Positions 59,801 to 64,000 of a stretch of DNA of 64,000 nt are shown in pieces. Both the position numbers and the translations under genes were made by a program. Numbering within the stretch: position 1 is the first letter of the stretch; each line of letters begins with the position of its first letter. This DNA comes from Paracentrotus lividus. Its lineage: Eukaryota > Echinodermata > Echinoidea > Camarodonta > Echinidae. The stretch lies in the NCBI GenBank assembly GCA_940671915.1, contig CALNVZ010003433.1, positions 24,438,375 to 24,502,374 on the forward strand, written 5' to 3'. The notes beneath the pieces are model-generated. The model was not told the origin of the DNA. It saw only the letters and a list, made by a program, of their open reading frames with translations, and searched no databases.

Positions 59801-62017
59801 ACCCCGGAAGTGGATATCGGAGACTCGCGCATGCGCAGATTGTATCTGTAAACTCCCTTATTACGAAAGCTACTGTCAAGTTTCAGAGAGATACTGATGC
59901 AAACCTCTTTCAAAATGAAATTGGTTAAGCCTGATCTGGAGGGTAGTTTCCTCACACACCAGTCTGAGGATTAAGCAGATCACTTAGTATCTTAATTCAA
60001 CAGTCGTTCAGGAAATCGATAATCCTGTTTATTATAGTGAATATTTTTAACTAAAGGTTCATCATCCTCGTAAGTAGGGTCGTGGTCCTGGATGCTTGAT
60101 TAAAAAATAACCTTGAATGGTAAAACTTTACACTAAACAAATTATTAAAATGGTACATGAGAAGGAAACTGAGAAGATCTATTTAATAAAATTGTTTATT
60201 CCTGCCGTTGGATGCATTTTAAGTGGTTAGTGAGAAGTGGTGTGAGAACTAAGAATGAATTGATTGGCCGAATCCTAGTAACGTCAATGGCTAAATCAAG
60301 CTCTGTCAATTTCCTTGGTTGTAAAGGTTTGTCCTTGAAATTGAAGCAAAATGTACATGTATTTGGTCCCTTTTTTTTTTATTTTTTTAGATTATCTGTT
60401 CATTCTATAATCAATAACCGATCAAGATTAGAATACCGTACACTGCGTACAGCATTATAAGAAACAACTAAATTGTATAGAGTCTTGAGCTGCAATGAAA
60501 GTTGCTTGAAATAAAAATAGGAATATACATGTACATGTAAAGACCTTCAAGAGATTTAAAGCCTACCTAAAATTCATTCTTAAATAGCCCTCTTTTTCCT
60601 TTATATTAGTTCATCACTTTCTCCATGTTTACTCAAGTGAATAAGATATCATTGGGATCAATATTATTTTTCAAAAGACATTGTAACATATATTTGCTTC
60701 AAAATGAGATCACCCAATGGCAACACCTGTTGGATATTTCCTGTACAAATACACTTCTAAGTTTTTGTAAATTTGTAGATATAAAAAAAAATGTTACTAC
60801 AATTACATTGTAACTTACAAATTGGAAATAATATCATAACTTTGCTTACAGAGAGTCATAGCAATTATGTTAACTTCCAAAAGTGTTGGTCTGAATGAGT
60901 GCTGAATGTTGATGCACATTGAGAGCAAGGGAGTTGTGGTAGTAGTTGAGGTACATGTAGAGTGGTAGTAATGGAGGGGGTGGTTATGGTAGTGGTTGTG
61001 GTGGAGGTGATGGAGACCTGGTGGTGGTGGTGATGATAATGATGATGATGATGAGTGATTTAAGTGACTCTGATTATGATTGACAATGATGATGTTGGTG
61101 ATAATAAATGATGATGATGATGATGATATCGATATTGATGATCACCATGGTGATGGTGATGATGATGATGATGATGATGATGATAATGATGGTGATAATG
61201 GTTATGATGGTGTTGGTGAAGATTTTGTTGATGATGATTATTAATGGTGATAAGGAATGAATTACGAATAGTTATCAGAAAAGTGGCTATCCTGAGTCAG
61301 TGAGTAGAGTCTATATCTAAAGCAAAAAAACAAAAACAGTAGTATTACATGTATTATTGTCATTAATATTATAATGATTTCCGCTGCTGCCTTGATGAAT
61401 CCATTAATACCTACCTGTCTACAGCTTGTCCATTCACCTATCCTCCATTTATAAACCGGCATCTTCAACTCCACACGACAATCAGGTAACTTCGAATCTC
61501 GCACAATCTCTGACAGCTCCCCGCATTCCTTTCCGCCGAACCTCGGGGCGCGAAGCACTGCCCTCGTTCGATAGCGCGTAGCGGGTCGACAGGTGCCGCT
61601 CCATTCTGACCAGAAACTCCACGATCCTAAAACGCAGTTTTCCGGGCAAGGGCTACATATTCTGTAATATGCAGGTCGAGGAATACCGTCACAAAAATAA
61701 AATGGTACTTGAGTCTTGATTCCGTCGATGTAAACACAAAACACATCTCTTGATTGCCCGCAAAATGTCGAATTTGCCTTGCTCCCGCATTCTCCCCACG
61801 GCCCTCCCACCCATTCGAACAGGGAGGTAGCTGGTTTGATCGGAGAGGTACTGGGGACGGATATAGTTGAGTTCTTGTTGGATGGCTGAGAATTGTGAGT
61901 CTGTTGAGCGAGTGTAAAATCAATAATTCCTGGGCCTGCCAGGCAAACCCATAAATAAATAAATAACCTGATCATTGTGTTAGAATCCATCGCCGAGAAT
62001 CTCTGCTCCAGCTCCAT
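25739..62017 (-). CDS. THSD7-type thrombospondin repeat membrane protein (26 exons)
   Basis: Complete gene of about 1,554 codons, similar to human THSD7A (1,657 aa) along its length. Order: signal peptide (MIRLFIYLWVCLAG), 21 thrombospondin type-1 repeats, a Cys-rich EGF-like region (about 1370-1460), one transmembrane helix (about 1495-1517) and a 37-residue cytoplasmic tail. The repeats alternate between a standard type (PCPKDCELSPWSTWSSC) and a divergent type (CYTYQWVANGWSDC), as in THSD7A. WxxW sites for C-mannosylation and CxxSCG sites for O-fucosylation are common. In the longest frame a TAA lies three codons before a TTG, so the first ATG is 62017; ATG 61990 is an equally good start. 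Vertebrate THSD7A acts at the cell surface in endothelial cells and podocytes; the role here is unknown. All 25 junctions keep frame, and the transcript shows no frameshift. Confidence 0.93.
25912..26302. mobile_element. pogo/Tigger-like MITE in THSD7 intron 25
   Basis: The ends CAGTCCATTCCCATTATAA and CATTCCATTCCCATTATAA (other strand) are inverted and flanked by TA. CCCNTTATAACGAGG-type ends are typical of pogo/Tigger elements. Confidence 0.75.
26584..26810. mobile_element. 227-bp foldback MITE in THSD7 intron 25
   Basis: Arms of about 60 bases begin TGTAACACAAAGACTTA on both strands and end near GTTAGCCTCAT, with a short middle. With the pogo-like MITE it fills most of intron 25. Confidence 0.8.
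26869..26950 (-). CDS. THSD7 exon 25: transmembrane helix
   Basis: Reads TWKW then VVGAVCMGMIILAAILCGAL, a single hydrophobic span beginning with the same Thr-Trp as human THSD7A. Donor AG/GTAAGT, phase 2. Confidence 0.92.
27530..27554. repeat. 25-base perfect palindrome
   Basis: CCAGAACTGTC and its reverse complement separated by CTA, in THSD7 intron 24. It is too short to assign. Confidence 0.6.
27737..27841 (-). CDS. THSD7 exon 24: juxtamembrane segment
   Basis: Reads MLKCIPIHVPDSTTPGG then an acidic Ser/Asp stretch (DTDGNDSDTSPY) before the membrane. It corresponds to the QCTLIPVVVLP stalk of human THSD7A. Phase 1 at both ends. Confidence 0.88.
27868..28350. mobile_element. Long imperfect foldback element in intron 23
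   Basis: A left segment (AAGATATGATCAAT, then ATTGAAGCATAAC) and its reverse complement on the right pair imperfectly for about 100 bases. The unpaired middle is about 280 bases. The left end lies 26 bases from the acceptor of exon 24. Confidence 0.6.
28560..28735. mobile_element. Decayed half of the AGGGGAAGTTCACC MITE
   Basis: It resembles the right half of the element at 14943-15440: TTATCAAGAACCATG, then GAGAGCAGCT, then GTGACGTTAC, ending near GGTGGAATTCTCCTTT. The left arm is missing. Confidence 0.6.
28781..28903 (-). CDS. THSD7 exon 23: Cys-rich EGF-like, second part
   Basis: NGRTCYPAVGCIVDAHC then PFPHTMCSKDRECTCRPEYY. Seven cysteines in 41 residues and the C-x-C ending resemble an EGF-like module. 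Phase 1 at both ends. Confidence 0.9.
29551..29694 (-). CDS. THSD7 exon 22: end of repeat 21 and Cys-rich region
   Basis: PDMSAMVVEGGCDETNK then CSPDCTSLGSYCDDGVCQC, equivalent to the CNPPCSQPHSYC region of human THSD7A. Phase 1 at both ends. Confidence 0.92.
30245..30345 (-). CDS. THSD7 exon 21: repeat 21
   Basis: SCPANGATCPFFRWGIGQWN then RSRKVWC, the short, degenerate last thrombospondin repeat. Acceptor phase 2, donor phase 1. Confidence 0.92.
30574..30744. mobile_element. MITE family GGGTGGTGTTTCACC, copy 1
   Basis: The ends GGGTGGTGTTTCACC are inverted. The middle contains AACACAAGAACTGATCACCAG. The same family recurs at 51716-51890 and, in part, at 54533-54630. Confidence 0.8.
30928..31070 (-). 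CDS. THSD7 exon 20: repeat 20
   Basis: VSEWSQYTSCTANCFNSSLN then GQETRGRVVTSQPVPGGKPC. Group 1 type repeat with WSxY in place of WSxW. A 90-base part of this exon is duplicated at 31346-31435. Phase 0 in, 2 out. Confidence 0.94.
31140..31340 (-). mobile_element. tRNA-derived SINE
   Basis: On the minus strand it starts near CCGGTGTGTTGGCTCAGTGG (A box) and has the B box GGTTCGAGCCCC about 45 bases later, then a body starting CATACCAAAAGACG. It is the full-length relative of the truncated SINE at 21859-22046. It lies in THSD7 intron 19. Confidence 0.85.
31346..31435 (-). pseudogene. Partial duplicate of THSD7 exon 20
   Basis: 90 bases matching 30951-31040 with five differences, all at third codon positions and all silent, so NCFNSSLNGQETRGRVV and what follows are unchanged. 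It has no acceptor or donor of its own and begins five bases from the SINE end. Not counted in the transcript. Confidence 0.85.
31804..31910 (-). CDS. THSD7 exon 19: end of repeat 19
   Basis: NEGSFNQLGSTFNRSS then ATSRQCTTFCPGDCV, joining exon 20 as CPGDCVVSEWS. Two acceptors 12 bases apart fit (after AG at 31911-31912 or 31899-31900). The first AG after the pyrimidine tract gives 31910; the other starts at 31898 and drops four residues. Phase 1 in, 0 out. Confidence 0.85.
32471..32642 (-). CDS. THSD7 exon 18: repeat 19
   Basis: TRPCNTMPCFTYQWYRGDWG then GCGVGHETRRVECQRSDG. It corresponds to the CYHYDYNVTDWSTC repeat of human THSD7A. Phase 0 in, 1 out. Confidence 0.94.
32992..33294. mobile_element. 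MITE beside the exon 17 donor
   Basis: Inverted ends resemble GGCCCGTATTTTCAAAGGTG, followed by AAGCCATAGCTTAAATCTGTGG and its mirror (TTAAGCCATTGTTTAAATC on the other strand). The right end lies about 20 bases inside the intron from exon 17. Confidence 0.7.
33315..33574 (-). CDS. THSD7 exon 17: repeats 17-18
   Basis: End of repeat 17 (TRFQTLNCVNAADVPVS) and most of repeat 18 (CQLGAFTPWSLCSASCG). Phase 1 in, 0 out. Confidence 0.94.
33655..33965. repeat. (GAT)n imperfect array in THSD7 intron 16
   Basis: About 300 bases of GAT-rich trinucleotide repeat. It creates spurious Asp-rich and Met-rich frames. Confidence 0.9.
34096..34326 (-). CDS. THSD7 exon 16: repeat 16 and start of 17
   Basis: ECVYSEWSAFTSCSLPCPN then KSRSRIVI, followed by FRLATGDWSTC. 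Phase 1 at both ends. Confidence 0.94.
34610..34725 (-). mobile_element. LINE 3' end relic
   Basis: Minus-strand reading gives GHVIRARGFKKMLFEQVVD then GRRM, like the C-terminal tail of CR1/L2-type LINE polymerases. It is short and interrupted by stops. Confidence 0.45.
34999..35155 (-). CDS. THSD7 exon 15: repeat 15
   Basis: WTPCLPTNLKTNCGAGTQSR then TVSCPVG and CHLPCQ. Divergent type repeat. Phase 0 in, 1 out. Confidence 0.94.
35728..35855 (-). CDS. THSD7 exon 14: end of repeat 14, start of 15
   Basis: ERTRSRTITINPIQGGRACP then CFERSCEQIEWDMSE. Phase 1 in, 0 out. Confidence 0.93.
36350..36433 (-). pseudogene. Partial duplicate of THSD7 exon 13 (3' end)
   Basis: 84 bases copied from 36463-36546 at an offset of 113, including the donor region. 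It has seven differences; two structural cysteines and a tryptophan are lost (Cys to Phe, Trp to Arg, Cys to Tyr), so the copy is dead. Confidence 0.85.
36475..36681 (-). CDS. THSD7 exon 13: repeats 13-14
   Basis: LKCGNGKQSRAAICLRDDN then CSIDCEVTQWSNWTSCSQAC. Phase 1 at both ends. The 3' part has a decayed tandem copy downstream. Confidence 0.94.
37367..37815. mobile_element. 449-bp MITE with TTAA target duplication
   Basis: The ends AGGTAG(CA/TG)TCAGCCTTTT are inverted and flanked by TTAA on both sides (37363-37366 and 37816-37819), as for piggyBac or Kolobok elements. It lies in THSD7 intron 12. There is no transposase. Confidence 0.75.
37871..38005 (-). CDS. THSD7 exon 12: end of repeat 12, start of 13
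   Basis: TTDSLSELCPHIEDGD then YIWTFGPWTTCTLPDG. The link region is less conserved than the other exons. Acceptor TTGCAG, phase 1 at both ends. Confidence 0.88.
38627..38806 (-). CDS. THSD7 exon 11: repeat 12
   Basis: MCLQDFTQPPPTPTQRCY then CLLSEWSEFGPCQTNCG. The donor T/GTAAGT was preferred over an upstream G/GTGTCT with the same phase (6 bases apart). Confidence 0.9.
39162..39260. mobile_element. Short MITE, GTGACATTATGCTCCAAC ends
   Basis: The ends GTGACAGTTCGCTCCAAC and GTGACATTATGCTCCAAC are inverted over 99 bases. A larger relative lies at 40590-40908 and a fragment near 32700-32750 shares its GTTAGGGTTGCAATAGGG core. Confidence 0.6.
39601..39768 (-). CDS. THSD7 exon 10: repeat 11
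   Basis: TCIDIEPCYTYQWVANGWSD then CGRGLQTRDVYCGRSDG. Phase 1 at both ends. Confidence 0.94.
40317..40538 (-). CDS. THSD7 exon 9: repeat 10
   Basis: PCPKDCELSPWSTWSSCSA then SCG and RTKHVLTIPVNGGRPCP. A textbook group 1 repeat with WSxWSSC. Phase 1 at both ends. Confidence 0.95.
40590..40908. mobile_element. MITE with TTGCTCC ends in intron 8
   Basis: Left ATTTGCTCCTTCAACAAT and right, on the other strand, ATTTGCTCCAGCAACAATTG. AGGGTTGCAATAGGG lies near the left end. Confidence 0.6.
41238..41492 (-). CDS. THSD7 exon 8: end of repeat 8 and repeat 9
   Basis: YPFNRDLNPCLPEDELTQT then YSWQATGWGECQLNTTANC. The donor is CAG/GCAAGT, a GC-AG intron; no GT donor keeps phase 1 with exon 9. It has an extra Cys-containing insert (GGCMVNGTESCGE) before TQTRDVVC. 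Confidence 0.92.
41520..41730. repeat. ATTGG/AATTC-rich minisatellite
   Basis: Irregular short units such as GGATTGGATTGG and AATTCAATTC surround the exon 8 fragment copy. Confidence 0.7.
41600..41679 (-). pseudogene. Partial duplicate of THSD7 exon 8 (5' end)
   Basis: It matches 41434-41519 and includes the acceptor CTTTCCAG and flanking intron bases. It reads YLYNRDLNPCLPEDELAQT against YPFNRDLNPCLPEDELTQT: five silent and three replacement codons, no stop. It lacks a donor and the rest of the exon. Confidence 0.85.
41889..42280. repeat. Tandem duplication, unit 1
   Basis: Matches 42313-42690 (offset about 424) starting with GTCCCACNNNATGTATTTTG. Divergence is moderate. Non-coding, in THSD7 intron 7. 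Confidence 0.85.
42313..42690. repeat. Tandem duplication, unit 2
   Basis: Second unit of the direct repeat, ending near CAACCTTGGAGAAAGAC. Non-coding. Confidence 0.85.
43113..43376 (-). CDS. THSD7 exon 7: repeats 7-8
   Basis: RWTKCFLNRGYDDCGPGTRH then CAEDCVVSEWSDWGECSVSC. The donor G/GTAATG was chosen for phase 1. Phase 1 at both ends. Confidence 0.94.
43482..43548 (-). pseudogene. Possible remnant copy of THSD7 exon 7
   Basis: The minus strand shows GGCTTCTTGAACC, then GGCTGTGATGAC, which line up with TGCTTTTTGAACC and GGCTACGACGAC of exon 7, with small insertions and deletions. It is weaker than the other exon copies. Confidence 0.35.
44655..44764. mobile_element. 110-bp MITE
   Basis: The ends resemble AATG(C)A(C)TGATACCTTTTTTGCAT and its inverse around a short middle, in THSD7 intron 6. 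Confidence 0.55.
44908..45138 (-). CDS. THSD7 exon 6: repeat 6, start of 7
   Basis: CPVDCEVGHWSHWSACSKSC then AVQIRNREVLVE and CAWWHIG. WSHWSAC and CSKSCG fit C-mannose and O-fucose sites. Phase 1 at both ends. Confidence 0.95.
45213..46313. mobile_element. 1.1 kb DNA transposon with GAGTGATTTCACG ends
   Basis: The ends GAGTGATTTCACGTTCGGTG are inverted and flanked by ATT on both sides. Near each end the sequence is rich in GGTGTTAGTG/GGTGTTGGTG sub-terminal units. There is no recognisable transposase. It lies in THSD7 intron 5. Confidence 0.8.
47586..47722. repeat. Foldback with 60-base arms
   Basis: Left CCAGAAGGGCGCTATTGC then GATGTTCCGTTTGGAGCC; the right side is the inverted equivalent, with a loop of about 15 bases. 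Each arm itself contains GGGCGCTATT twice. Confidence 0.75.
49527..49855. repeat. Minisatellite, five or six units of 60-70 bases
   Basis: Degenerate units contain GTGTTCAGTCT, CTCAGAATAGC(A/G)ATCTAAT and AACTCATA. In THSD7 intron 5. Confidence 0.8.
50279..50414 (-). CDS. THSD7 exon 5: repeat 5
   Basis: DWQQCRVILNGSESCGAG then VETRQVFC. Continues YEWYLQ of exon 4. Phase 0 in, 1 out. Confidence 0.93.
50730..50875. repeat. (ATC)n array in THSD7 intron 4
   Basis: Nearly pure trinucleotide repeat of about 47 units; further imperfect ATC/CCA repeats continue to about 51370. It produces an artificial poly-Asp frame on the minus strand. Confidence 0.9.
51387..51513 (-). CDS. THSD7 exon 4: end of repeat 4, start of 5
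   Basis: LRTRRVIRAASNGGLPCPSL then CPRYEWYLQ. Phase 2 in, 0 out. Confidence 0.93.
51716..51890. mobile_element. MITE family GGGTGGTGTTTCACC, copy 2
   Basis: Same inverted ends and interior (AGCACAAGAACTGATCACCAG) as 30574-30744. In THSD7 intron 3. Confidence 0.8.
52102..52255 (-). CDS. THSD7 exon 3: repeat 4
   Basis: CDCLVSQWSTWGQCSVTCHD preceded by REEICTVP. It corresponds to the CQVSEWSEWSPCSKTCHD repeat of human THSD7A. Phase 1 in, 2 out. Confidence 0.93.
53392..53509 (-). CDS. THSD7 exon 2: repeat 3
   Basis: PGSAAPSSCVVGQRYRQVDC then EGDQCLQNGES. It completes the repeat begun as WRIGEWTSCRQ in exon 1. Phase 0 in, 1 out; donor TCAG/GTTTGT. Confidence 0.92.
54185..54385. repeat. GT/GTGGG-rich simple repeat
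   Basis: Irregular TGTG and GTGGG units over about 200 bases. They produce His/Thr/Pro-rich frames on the minus strand that are not genes. Confidence 0.85.
54533..54630. mobile_element. MITE family GGGTGGTGTTTCACC, fragment
   Basis: GTGTTTCACCAAGT followed by GTTATGAATGAC and AGTTCTTGTGCTAAATGATT: end and interior of the family with an internal deletion and rearrangement. Confidence 0.6.
55615..56556. mobile_element. 942-bp DNA element flanked by TAG
   Basis: The ends GGCCCGTATTCCATAAACGA and GGCCCGTATTCAATAAAGGA are inverted and flanked by TAG on both sides (55612-55614 and 56557-56559). A 3-bp duplication suggests a PIF/Harbinger-like origin. It contains many CTTAAG-type short palindromes and a nested LINE fragment. 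Confidence 0.8.
56155..56344 (+). mobile_element. LINE 3' end with (ATT)n tail, nested
   Basis: It reads AATTCAAGTCTTCTCTGAAG, later GCGCATTGAGACCTTTATCA and CGCTATATAAGAATTG, then (ATT)n. This layout is common to the 3' ends of L2/CR1-like LINEs in animals. Confidence 0.6.
58547..58605. repeat. 59-base hairpin
   Basis: GTTGAGGGCT and AGCCCTCAAC close a stem that continues through TACATG/CATGTA units. In THSD7 intron 1. Confidence 0.7.
59204..59861. mobile_element. 658-bp TA-flanked DNA element
   Basis: The ends ATAAGGGAGTTTACAG are inverted and flanked by TA on both sides (59202-59203 and 59862-59863), consistent with a Tc1/mariner-type non-autonomous element. There is no transposase. Confidence 0.75.
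61030..61252. repeat. (GAT)n array in THSD7 intron 1
   Basis: GAT/GGT trinucleotide repeats close to the exon 1 donor (about 160 bases away). Confidence 0.85.
61415..62017 (-). CDS. THSD7 exon 1: start, signal peptide, repeats 1-2
   Basis: 201 codons from ATG 62017. The n-region is MELEQRFSAMDSNT, the hydrophobic core MIRLFIYLWVCLAGPG, with likely cleavage near TLA/QQ. A Ser/Thr/Asn-rich stretch follows, then repeat 1 (LFEWVGGPWGECG), repeat 2 (CVLGSWSFWSEWSGTC) and the start of repeat 3 (YKWRIGEWTSCRQ). Donor CAG/GTAGGT, phase 0; reading on past it gives a spurious longer frame. Confidence 0.92.
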
Positions 62018-62260
62018 GGACTGATTGTTTGTGGGCAATTGCGGGTATTACAAATGAGGAGATTTGATTGCTCCGCATCTGCTGAGATACATGGCGAACT
62101 TCCCATAACCAATGATAAGTGGTAGCGTACTACTAGTAAGGTACCCGGTAATAAGTATGATCCGATGATATGATCGGGACGAGTCCGAGCGCGAGGGAGC
62201 CAGCGGCGCAATCCCCAAATCACAGGGCTAGGTTGTGTATACGGTACCGGTAGTTGACTA
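62018..62260 (-). promoter_or_regulatory. Presumed THSD7 5' UTR and proximal promoter
   Basis: The region upstream of the first ATG is somewhat more GC-rich than the introns. No TATA box or initiator could be assigned from sequence alone. Confidence 0.35.
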
Positions 62261-62388
62261 CTCACTGTGTCACTCCCCCCCCCCCCCGATTACCCCACCA
62301 CCTCCACCACGGAGCACAGACACACCCCACACAAACACAACACCACACCACACCACCACAAACAGACGTTATGTTTTGTTTTTCCTCT

Positions 62389-62527
62389 ATTTCAGGTGCG
62401 GATCCAAGAAAATGGAATTGAATGCATTTCGGGGGCCCAATTGTCTGGGACAAAGAGCCGCTTTTGTTCTCAGACAATTGGCCCCGAAATGCATTCAATT
62501 CGATTTTCTTCGATCCGCGCCTGATAT
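62389..62527. repeat. 139-bp hairpin upstream of THSD7
   Basis: Arms of about 63 bases pair almost perfectly; they include AATTGAATGCATTTCGGGG and CAATTGTCTG, with a loop of about ten bases (AGAGCCGCTT). Ends near CAGG(T/C)GCGGATC suggest a foldback MITE. Confidence 0.85.
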
Positions 62528-62789
62528 TTTTCTCTCTTTTTTTCTGATTTTGGAGAACTTTCCTTAAGGACGTTAATTGACAGTTATGTTTCTGCGCATC
62601 TTGACCGCGCATTCTGGGCGCGCATTATTTACTACGTCACAATGAAAAAATATACAGCGCTCATGGGCGATCCAGCTTCAAAGAGTTAAAAGAAATGAAC
62701 TTATAAATGTGTTATTTATTCCTTCTTTTTGTTCATTATTTACTTACTTGCAGAGATATGTAAAGTATTTATGTTGGTGCATGTTCGTG
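62528..62789. other. Intergenic DNA, nothing recognised
   Basis: No coding family or repeat structure was identified here. Confidence 0.5.
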
Positions 62790-63925
62790 TTATTCTAGAG
62801 ATTGCGATGGATATGAAACGATATGTAAATGTTTGGGAGCAGGATTTTGAATTAGTCGAAATTATATAGAGTTTCCATATTTTTGAGTATTTTTGGCACG
62901 TTTCGGTGGTTTTTAAGTCGACTCGCCACTATTACAACGCCGGATATTTTGAAAACGAGCACATGGACCCCATTTTTTAATGTTCCTACTACTTTTAGAT
63001 ATATTCCTCTACAACTTGGCAATTTGACGAATTGACATGGATTTTGAATGTTCGAGAGCATGATTTGGATCAAGTGTAATATAGGTTGGATTCTCAGACT
63101 TGTTTGACGTTTTCGGCGCGTTTTTTGTGGTTTTCAACCAATTCGCAACTATTCGGCTCCGATAGCTTAAAAAAAGAGCACATGGACCCCCCCCCCCTTT
63201 TTTATGTTTCTACCATTGAGTATGTATTCCTCTACAATGGCAAATTTTTATGAAATGACATGGACTTTGAATGTTTGGGAGCATAATTTTGAATCAGGTG
63301 TATTTAGAGTGATTTTCACGCTTTTTGGACGTTTTCGGTGCGTTTTTGTCACTTTTCAAGCGATTTGCGAGTATTTGGGCGCCAATAGTTCGAAAACGAG
63401 CATCATGACCCCATTTTTTAAAGTTATACATATTATGATGAATTCCTCTACAACTTTGCAAAATTTGAATGAGACTGTCATGGTTTTTTTTAAAAAAGTG
63501 CACCTTAAACTATACTTTATTTTTTTTGTAGATTCCAAGCATCTAAGGTATGGTTTTTGCCATTTTACACACCATTTTTGCCACATGAGGGCGCTGCTGG
63601 TTAGAAAATAAGTACAAAATGTGCCAGTTTAAACAATTTCCCCATCTTTGGTATAAACTTCGTAACAATCGGGAAGGTTTGATAAAGTTTGATACGGTTT
63701 GACAAAGTAATGACGATTTTAACTCGTTTGTTGCAATCGCAGGTGCTAACAGAGGCCAATTTCTTGAATTATGCGTATTTTACATGCCATCCAAATATGG
63801 CAACTTCAAAGTCCCGTAGCAAAAATCAAGCACATGAACCCATATTATTTTGGCATTTTGGCATACATAGATACCAAAGTAACTCTGTGCAAAAATTTGG
63901 TGAAAATGACATGGACTTCGTTTCA
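62790..63925. repeat. Tandem array, about 220 bases per unit
   Basis: GAGCACATGGACCCC or a close variant recurs at 62957, 63176 and 63398 (spacings 219 and 222) and weakly near 63828. Each is followed by TTTTTAATGTT, ATTCCTCTACAA and GACATGGA(C/T)TTTGAATG, and by a segment with GACGTTTTCGG(C/T)GCG. The units are diverged and no frame stays open across them, so it is a satellite-like repeat. Confidence 0.8.
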
Positions 63926-64000
63926 ACTGTGCAACGTCCTTAAAACGTCCAAGGAAACATTTCAGGCGAAGATCCAACTCGAGAAGAGGGGGGGGGGGGG

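Larger units (their letters stand above)
53510..61414. other. THSD7 intron 1 (7.9 kb)
   Basis: It holds a GT-rich simple repeat (54185-54385), a MITE fragment, a 942-bp element, a hairpin, a TA-flanked element and a GAT array, each listed separately. No further exon was recognised. Confidence 0.6.

Noticed and set aside
61262..61414. Continuation of the THSD7 exon 1 frame past the donor
   Set aside because: CAG/GTAGGT ends the exon at 61415, and exon 2 continues repeat 3 in phase. The extra residues are intron read-through.
62018..62038. Longer THSD7 N-terminus starting at a TTG codon
   Set aside because: TTG is not a usual start in animals. The first ATG in frame is at 62017, and a second ATG lies at 61990.
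63204..63611. 135-codon plus-strand frame
   Set aside because: It lies across the tandem repeat of about 220 bases per unit; the frame does not continue through the other units.

Overview
The window looks like nuclear DNA of an invertebrate deuterostome, most likely an echinoderm such as a sea urchin. The reasons are intron-rich genes with metazoan splice signals, AT-rich introns crowded with small transposons, tRNA-derived SINEs and TACATGTA-type motifs, and two genes whose closest known relatives are animal proteins. The species call is an inference. No tRNA, rRNA, CRISPR array or prokaryotic operon was seen.

There are two protein genes, arranged tail to tail. On the + strand (14505-21762, 7 exons, all phases consistent, 330 aa) lies a protein with a TSG101-type UEV domain, a proline-rich linker and a C-terminal Death domain. 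TSG101 carries a coiled coil and steadiness box where this protein has the Death domain, and UEVLD carries a dehydrogenase. This fusion is the most interesting item in the window. On the - strand (62017 down to 25739, 26 exons, all phases consistent, about 1,554 aa) lies a complete THSD7-type gene: signal peptide, 21 thrombospondin type-1 repeats, a cysteine-rich EGF-like stretch, one transmembrane helix and a short cytoplasmic tail.

Layout: 1-14300 holds repeats and no recognisable gene. It contains two direct copies of a roughly 3.5 kb unit (about 1268-7066 and 8463-12879). Each copy carries a different transposon insertion and serves as the other's empty site. The copies differ mostly by single-base indels, which suggests poor consensus here. 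A hAT-like element with a perfect 8-bp target duplication ends 197 bp before the UEV-Death start codon. 14505-21762 is the UEV-Death gene, with a reverse-transcriptase relic and several MITEs in its introns. 21763-25738 is the convergent intergenic region with the 3' UTRs. 25739-62017 is THSD7, whose introns hold many MITEs, trinucleotide arrays, minisatellites and at least three partial copies of neighbouring exons. 62018-64000 is the THSD7 5' flank, with a long hairpin and a tandem array of about 220 bp per unit.

The two genes have no known shared pathway. The UEV-Death protein is predicted to be cytosolic and could link PT/SAP-motif or ubiquitin recognition to Death-domain signalling. THSD7 is predicted to be a cell-surface or shed matrix protein. 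Exon coordinates were derived by hand from splice signals, reading phase and remembered family similarity, so individual boundaries could be off by a few bases where noted.
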